Positions 59,339 through 64,000 of a stretch of 64,000 nt of DNA are shown here, piece by piece. Positions within the stretch are counted from its first letter, which is position 1, and the number at the start of each line of letters is the position of its first letter. A program made the position numbers and the translations under genes. The notes beneath the pieces are model-generated. The model was not told the origin of the DNA. It saw only the letters and a program-made list of their open reading frames with translations, and did not search any database. The stretch comes from Polyangia bacterium (lineage in GTDB: Bacteria > Myxococcota_A > Polyangia > Nannocystales > Nannocystaceae), in assembly GCA_030429545.1 (NCBI GenBank), contig JAUIFF010000009.1:62001-126000 (forward strand), given 5' to 3'.

Positions 59339-60315
59339 GTGCCGAGGATATCCCGTAGTTGCCAAATTTTGGGGCCCTGGGTGCTCAAAACCACCAGCAA
59401 GCGGCCGGTTGGGTCTACGAGGCAGTGGGACACGTGTTGGAGCGCAACCTCGTGTTGGCGGACGACCTCGCCGGAGTCGGTGTCGACAACCTGTAGCGCC
59501 GCGCCGTAGCCATCTTTGTACGAGAATGTCCGTGGCACCAGCAACCGACCCTTGCCAATAAAACACAAACCAGTTGCGTGTGCACCTTCGAGCGGGCGCC
59601 CGGGCTGGGGTTTGGCTGGCGCGACCTCGCGGATGCGATCGAGTTTGTTGGTTGAAGTGATATAAACCTGACCCTTGCGGGTTGTAGCCGCGAGCGACGT
59701 GCCATCGGTGCACAGGCTAAGCAGGGCGCTGAATCCAGACTCGGGTTTGGGTGTGATTGGAACCTCCACCATAACCCGTAAATCGTTGGGGTTGTGCAGG
59801 CGCAGTTTGTGGTCTTCGCCGGCAGTCGCAACCCAGTGGCCATTTGGGTCGAGGCACAAACTACTCGGTCCGACTTGGCGCGCGAGCTTGAGTTTGGTAG
59901 CCGCACCACCGGAAGTGACAGGTCAACACCGCAAAAACCGGTCGTCGGTGTAGATGTAACTGCCGCCAGCGGTCACCAGCTGGCCACCGGCTGTCAACAC
60001 AATACCGTTGGGCGGCGCTTTGTGACCCTTGTAGCGCGGCTCCTTGGATTTGCGCTTGAGCGTGTCGACGTCGAACGTGTGCAGGGTTTTCGACCCGGCG
60101 ATCATGCGTGTGTTTGATGTAAATACAATACTTGGACGGTCCGACCCGCCGGTTTTACCCCGGCGTACAAGCTCGAGCGTGGCGACATCCCACAGGTAGA
60201 GGTTGCCAGTGCTGTTGCCGGTGGCGAGCAGGTGGCCGCTGGGTGAGAACGCGGCAGCAGCCATCTGCGGGTAGGGCAGGCTATTGTCGACAAGGACTTG
60301 AGGCGCGGGGAGCAT
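59335..60315 (-). pseudogene. WD40-like repeat protein interrupted by an in-frame UGA
   Basis: One reading frame from ATG 60315 to the stop at 59335 is broken by a single TGA at 59923-59925. Both halves are WD40-like and continuous across it: AAAFSPSGHLLATGNSTGNL, YLWDVATLELV before, and LCLDPNGHWVATAGEDHKLR after. In-frame codons upstream of ATG 60315 read FLACSGC, a lipobox, but are preceded by a stop, so the signal peptide may also be damaged. The 3' half could be restarted at TTG 59859. Decay of a lipoprotein gene is the simplest view; sequence error is possible. The stop overlaps tam. Confidence 0.7.
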
Positions 60316-60521
60316 GCACCCAGAGCATGCCAGGAAATCGCACTACACGTAGATGGCCTGCGAGTTGCTGCAACGAGTCCGGGCCCTGGCAGCCGGATCT
60401 TCTCGTTACGCCGATTCACTTGCCGATGTTGCCGGTATCCAGCCGCGAGCTTTGCAGTAGCGCCGCCACAACTGTACTTCACGGGGCCCAACGTCGACAA
60501 AACTTAGCGCGGGACCGGCTG

Positions 60522-63122
60522 CTAGAAGTCGATGTTGTCTTCGTAGTTGGGATCGACCTCGTTGGTCCACCGCGGAAGCTCGTGCTTGTACATCAGGTTG
60601 TAGGCCGCGTGGACCTCGAGGACGCGCCGGGTATAGCGAGCAGACTCGCTAAACGGGATCTCCTCGATAAACGTGTCTAGGTGCAGCTCACGGCCATCAG
60701 CCGACTTGGCGGCGAGCCACCGCGCGACGTTGGAGGGCCCGCCGTTGTAACTCGCATAGGCCATCGCCGCCTGCCCATGGAACTTTTTGATCAGCTCGGA
60801 GATGTAGTAGGAGGCGAGCCGGGCGTTGGTGTCGATATCAAACAATGTATCAGCATCGAAGTGGCCATCGCACTCGCCTAGGCGCTCGGCCAACTGGCGG
60901 CCGGTCCACGGCATGATTTGCAGGGCACCACGGGCACCAACGTGGGACACGACGTGGCGGCGAAACCTCGACTCGGTGTACATCAGCGACCACAGATGCG
61001 TGGGGTCGATCTCGCGGATCGCGGCTTCGCGCTCCAAAATCGGACGAAATGCCCGCGGGTGCCAGCGTTCTTTATATGTATGTGCACCACTGGGGGTCAG
61101 CTTGGCCATGCGGTAGGGCTCATTGAGTGCAAGCGCGAGGCGTCGCAGGTCATTGCGAATCGGATCGGCGACCTCGGATTTACGCACGTGCTTGCGCAGG
61201 TCTCGAACCACCCGGAGCTTGGGTTGTTTCCAGGCGCTCTTCCAGCCAAGGCCGACAATTCGGTCTTCGTTGCGGGGGACATAACCACCGCTGCGAAAGC
61301 CGGGGGCGACATCGATGAACTCGTCGATCGCAATGCGAAGCTCGCGGCGGGCCTCTTCGATGTAGCCGGCGCGGTGCAGATCGGCCGCTCGGTCGAGCGA
61401 AACACTTGTGCCATCAAGTTTTTCTTGGGCCTGCGCAAACAGGGCAATGGTCTCGGCGTAGTTCGGTGGCGCCGACTCGTCCGGCACGGGGCTGAGCTCC
61501 GGCATCTCCGGTGTTTCGACACCGGCATCGAGCAGGCGCTGCCGCGCTTGCAGGCCGTAGTAGGAAAGTGGCTGCTGTTTGGCGAGCTTTGTCAGGGTGG
61601 CGGCACCGGCTTGGCGTTGCTCGGGATGGGTTGAGCCCAACTTCAGGCGACCGCTGAAGTAGCGGGCCCGGGTGGTGTCGCTTCCCCGGCGGGCGGCGAT
61701 TTTGTCGAATCCTTCGATCGCCCCCTCGTAGTCACCGACGCGAAATTTGAGCCACGGCTCGAGCCACCGGCGACTCTCTGCATATGCACGGTATTGCCGG
61801 CCAAACCGCGTGAGCAGTTTTTGTGCGCGTTCGTACTTGCCCCCACGGACAGCCAAGCGGATGGCTCCCCACAGCGCCTGCTTGCCGGTCATACCTTTTT
61901 TGCGGCTGCGCTCGACAAGCAGGTCGATACCCTTGTCGTACTCGCGCCCGCGTTCGAGGCAACGCAGCACATTGTCGCGGTTGTCCTGGCTTTCGACCTC
62001 GGCATACAGCTCGCCGAAGTCCTGCGCACAGGTGGCGAAGTCACGTTGTTTGTAGGCGGTCCACCCCCGCGAGTGTTTGGCTGCGCGTTTGACCGAAGCT
62101 GGGGTCTTGGGGTCGTTTAACAGGTCGTCGAGGATCTGCCGGGAAAGCGCCACACGGCGTAGGCCCCGGGCATTGCGGGCGCGCTCGAGTTGCTCGGCAC
62201 GCGACCAGTTTTTGCGGCTCACGCGTTTGGATTGCTCGGCCAGTTCGCCGAGTTCGTTCCACGCATCCTCGGCCTCGGGCTCGCCGGCACGGTCGGTCGC
62301 AACAGCGCGATACGTGGCGGCTGCTTCTGTTTCCTTGCCACCGCGTTTGAGTGCACGTGCAACTTCGAGGCGCAGCATCCCGATTTTTGGGTGGTTGGGA
62401 TAGTCGCGAATAACGCGTTCGAGCTCCTTGGCAGCGCGCAGGGCCGAGACCCGGGTACTCGAGCCGCCACTTCCTTGCATTTCGGCGAGGATCCAGGCGC
62501 GCTCGACCCTTAGCTCGGCGAGGTTGCGCAGCGGCGAATGCTTGAGCGCACGGCGCAGATGCTTGTCGGCGGTCCGTCGCAGTTCGTCGGCTTCGGCCTG
62601 GGGAGTGTCTGACTTACGGGCCAGGTCGGCCAGGCTGCGGGCATACTCCAACCGGATGTGCTCGGGCGGGAGGTACTTGGCAAAATGCCGGGCAGCGAGG
62701 ACCGAACGCAGGGCTTCGACCGCACGGGCAGGGTCACCTGCGAGGCGAGCTGCCCGACCCTCGAGTGCCCGGGTTGTAAACCACATCGGCGTTTCGGCTT
62801 CGTAGGGTTCAACCCGCGAAAGTTGCTGAAGCGCACCGGCAGGGTCACCCGAAGCGAGCAGGTCGGCCGCGCCTTCAACTCCAGGGATCGGTTCGGGGGA
62901 GGGATCGGGCGCGGGCTCCGGAGCCGGCATCGGCTCGGGCAGGACAGCGACGTCGACAGCCGGCGAGGCCACGACGGTCGGCGTCACCTGCTCTGGGTTG
63001 GGTTGTTCTCCGACGGCGCGATCAACTCGTTGACCACCCGCACGACAACCCGAAACCGCAGCCAGAAAAGCTGCGATCACCCACACTTGCTTCACGCCTA
63101 CGGCTTTGCGGCGTCTATCCAT
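60522..63122 (-). CDS. Soluble lytic transglycosylase-like lipoprotein
   Basis: An 866-residue Slt70-like enzyme from ATG 63122. The signal peptide ends in lipobox AVSGC, then a Pro/Glu/Ala linker. A long alpha-helical superhelix (about 90-690) is followed by the SLT domain: HLWSLMYTESRFRRHVVSHV with the catalytic Glu, GARGALQIMPWTGRQLAERL and AMAYASYNGGPSNVARWL. It cleaves murein glycan strands to 1,6-anhydro products. It is larger than E. coli Slt (about 620 residues in the mature form) because of extra helical repeats. Confidence 0.9.
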   Translation of the reverse strand: MDRRRKAVGVKQVWVIAAFLAAVSGCRAGGQRVDRAVGEQPNPEQVTPTVVASPAVDVAVLPEPMPAPEPAPDPSPEPIPGVEGAADLLASGDPAGALQQLSRVEPYEAETPMWFTTRALEGRAARLAGDPARAVEALRSVLAARHFAKYLPPEHIRLEYARSLADLARKSDTPQAEADELRRTADKHLRRALKHSPLRNLAELRVERAWILAEMQGSGGSSTRVSALRAAKELERVIRDYPNHPKIGMLRLEVARALKRGGKETEAAATYRAVATDRAGEPEAEDAWNELGELAEQSKRVSRKNWSRAEQLERARNARGLRRVALSRQILDDLLNDPKTPASVKRAAKHSRGWTAYKQRDFATCAQDFGELYAEVESQDNRDNVLRCLERGREYDKGIDLLVERSRKKGMTGKQALWGAIRLAVRGGKYERAQKLLTRFGRQYRAYAESRRWLEPWLKFRVGDYEGAIEGFDKIAARRGSDTTRARYFSGRLKLGSTHPEQRQAGAATLTKLAKQQPLSYYGLQARQRLLDAGVETPEMPELSPVPDESAPPNYAETIALFAQAQEKLDGTSVSLDRAADLHRAGYIEEARRELRIAIDEFIDVAPGFRSGGYVPRNEDRIVGLGWKSAWKQPKLRVVRDLRKHVRKSEVADPIRNDLRRLALALNEPYRMAKLTPSGAHTYKERWHPRAFRPILEREAAIREIDPTHLWSLMYTESRFRRHVVSHVGARGALQIMPWTGRQLAERLGECDGHFDADTLFDIDTNARLASYYISELIKKFHGQAAMAYASYNGGPSNVARWLAAKSADGRELHLDTFIEEIPFSESARYTRRVLEVHAAYNLMYKHELPRWTNEVDPNYEDNIDF

Positions 63123-63425
63123 CACCAACCGATCCCCCTGAGTAAGTAAGCTAGCACACTGTTGAACACGCGCCGATTTCTCCGCAGATTCAATGGCTCG
63201 AGATTTGTTTACGAGATGGTGCGAAGTCGCTTGGAAACGCTTGAGATAGGACATATGCCCGGTTGCACTGCAAGTGATGCGCCACTGTCGATCGTCGACT
63301 GTGCATGATCGATCGCGGCAACCTGCCCGCTGGCCAACTCGATGCGGGTGCACCGATGCTGGCGCGATGTCGCCGATATGCATGACCGCGTCACATGTGC
63401 CCCAGCTTTCGCTATGGTCGGCCCC
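63123..63425. other. Intergenic region between divergent genes
   Basis: This 303-bp region separates the transglycosylase and the hydroxyacyl-CoA dehydrogenase genes. No gene is evident. It contains CGATCGTCGACTGTGC and ATGATCGATCG patches and one ATATGCAT near 63374-63381, but no clear promoter. Confidence 0.5.
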
Positions 63426-64000
63426 GTGAAGTTACTCCGTCCGCCTCACCAATTAGTTGCCACGGTTTTGGGCGCTGGCACCATGGGTGCCCAAATCGCG
63501 GCACACCTCGCCAATGCTGGCATCCGCACCTTCCTCCTCGACATTGTGCCCAAGGGGGTGCCTGCCGAAGCGCCGGCCAAGCTGCGCAACGCACTCGGGC
63601 TCGGGGCCATGAAGGTGATGGCCAAGGCCAAGCCTGCGCCGTTTACCGACAAGCGTTACGCCGGCCGGATCACCGTTGGCAACTTCGACGACGACCTCGA
63701 GCGTGCGGTCGCTGCCAGTGACCTGGTGATCGAAGCCGTGGTCGAGCGCCTCGACATCAAGCAGAGCCTGTTTGGCAAGGTTGTCGCCGCGGCCAAGCCC
63801 GATGCGATTTTGGCTTCGAACACCAGCGGCATTGCGATTGGTTCGATAGCCGATGGGTTGCCCGAGGACGCTCGCAAGCGCCTTGTCGGCATGCACTTTT
63901 TTAATCCGCCGCGGTATATGCATCTTTTGGAGGTCGTGCCCTCGGCCCATACCGCCCCCGAGGTCGTCGCCGAGCTTTCGGCATTTTCCGACCGCGTACT
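63426..64000 (+). CDS. 3-hydroxyacyl-CoA dehydrogenase, 3' truncated by window end
   Basis: The first 191 residues are visible from GTG 63426. The NAD-binding motif is LGAGTMGAQIAAHLANAG; DLVIEAVVERLDIKQSLF, LASNTSGIAI and MHFFNPPRYMHLLEVV are signatures of the 3HCDH N-terminal domain, as in FadB/FadN-type enzymes. It oxidises 3-hydroxyacyl-CoA in fatty-acid degradation. Whether it is a stand-alone or fused (hydratase-containing) form cannot be seen, although FadN-type proteins also begin with this domain. Confidence 0.92.
   Translation, partial: MKLLRPPHQLVATVLGAGTMGAQIAAHLANAGIRTFLLDIVPKGVPAEAPAKLRNALGLGAMKVMAKAKPAPFTDKRYAGRITVGNFDDDLERAVAASDLVIEAVVERLDIKQSLFGKVVAAAKPDAILASNTSGIAIGSIADGLPEDARKRLVGMHFFNPPRYMHLLEVVPSAHTAPEVVAELSAFSDRV

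Larger units (their letters stand above)
1104..61788. repeat. Dispersed 10-bp dyad TGYANNTRCA
   Basis: The span marks the outermost copies, not a continuous element. TGTANNTGCA in either orientation occurs at 1104, 2077, 2485, 3325, 6071, 7752, 7860, 10020, 12292, 15112, 17207, 17837, 18533, 19541, 21489, 24413, 36059, 41426, 43474, 46411, 49058, 50996, 59081 and 61077. TGTANNTACA occurs at 4562, 8372, 12517, 20583, 29504, 49661, 55497 and 60118. TGCANNTGCA occurs at 6541, 27883, 30208, 38345, 56127 and 61779. Copies lie in genes in all three codon phases and between genes. The list was made by eye, so a few may be missed. Confidence 0.75.

Noticed and set aside
59923-59925. UGA as selenocysteine in the WD40 gene
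   Set aside because: WD40 proteins are not known selenoproteins and no convincing SECIS-like hairpin follows; only a short weak CAC/GTG pairing is visible.
1-64000. tRNA or rRNA genes
   Set aside because: I looked for T-loop-like and conserved rRNA sequences and found none that I could support.

Overview
The window is G+C-rich DNA (about 62% judged by eye) from a myxobacterium, most likely of the Nannocystis/Enhygromyxa/Plesiocystis type. The evidence is at least seven secreted lipoproteins with Thr/Asp/Glu/Ser-rich low-complexity linkers or tails, Cys-rich 'CGNG...EEC' repeats, a MYXO-CTERM-like sorting tail, two Ser/Thr kinases with extra domains, two proteins with AgmX/PglI-like tails, and a GAF-type sigma-54 activator. 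I see no tRNA, rRNA, CRISPR array, insertion sequence or prophage.

Layout. 1-3260: right end of an aryl-polyene-type pigment cluster (ketosynthase-like, dehydratase, ketoreductase, halogenase-like flavoprotein). 3398-5911: two paralogous surface lipoproteins. 5983-10119: tandem small paralogues, a membrane protein coupled to a Ser/Thr kinase, and a SLOG-fold protein. 10140-16811: lipoproteins around a flotillin-like gene and a sigma-54 activator; a -24/-12 promoter and a perfect palindrome lie between them. 17314-19559: metallophosphoesterase, lipoprotein and coiled-coil operon. 19596-22033: MepA-type endopeptidase, PspA and a YbjN-like partner. 22213-25193: DUF819 membrane protein, HAD phosphatase and a tRNA-queuosine mannosyltransferase-like enzyme. 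25178-29991: five-gene envelope operon that includes a crotonase. 30259-35606: GDPD, PAS histidine kinase and a large FG-GAP/MYXO-CTERM protein. 36084-41953: DUF4442, PknK-like kinase-ATPase and FHA membrane protein. 41986-45302: GlpD, then a GbsR/MarR regulator with two matching operators, a membrane protein and a DUF393 protein. 45367-48790: ComF, SmpB, unknown protein, Ycf46-like ATPase. 49126-52741: hotdog-like protein, AgmX-tail protein, PhoD. 52776-56565: amidase, GlcG/HbpS protein, GAF histidine kinase. 56568-60315: methyltransferase with no normal start codon, HNH nuclease, Tam and a WD40 gene broken by an in-frame UGA. 60522-64000: Slt-type transglycosylase and a truncated 3-hydroxyacyl-CoA dehydrogenase.

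The strongest unexplained signal is not a gene. A short dyad, TGYANNTRCA, recurs about 38 times in both orientations, in all three codon phases and between genes, where about two copies would be expected by chance. It looks like a dispersed DNA-level element comparable in style to cyanobacterial HIP1. The other good lead is the self-contained sigma-54 circuit that appears to drive the flotillin-like gene. I did not find a convincing new defence or biosynthetic system; the remaining leads are listed separately.
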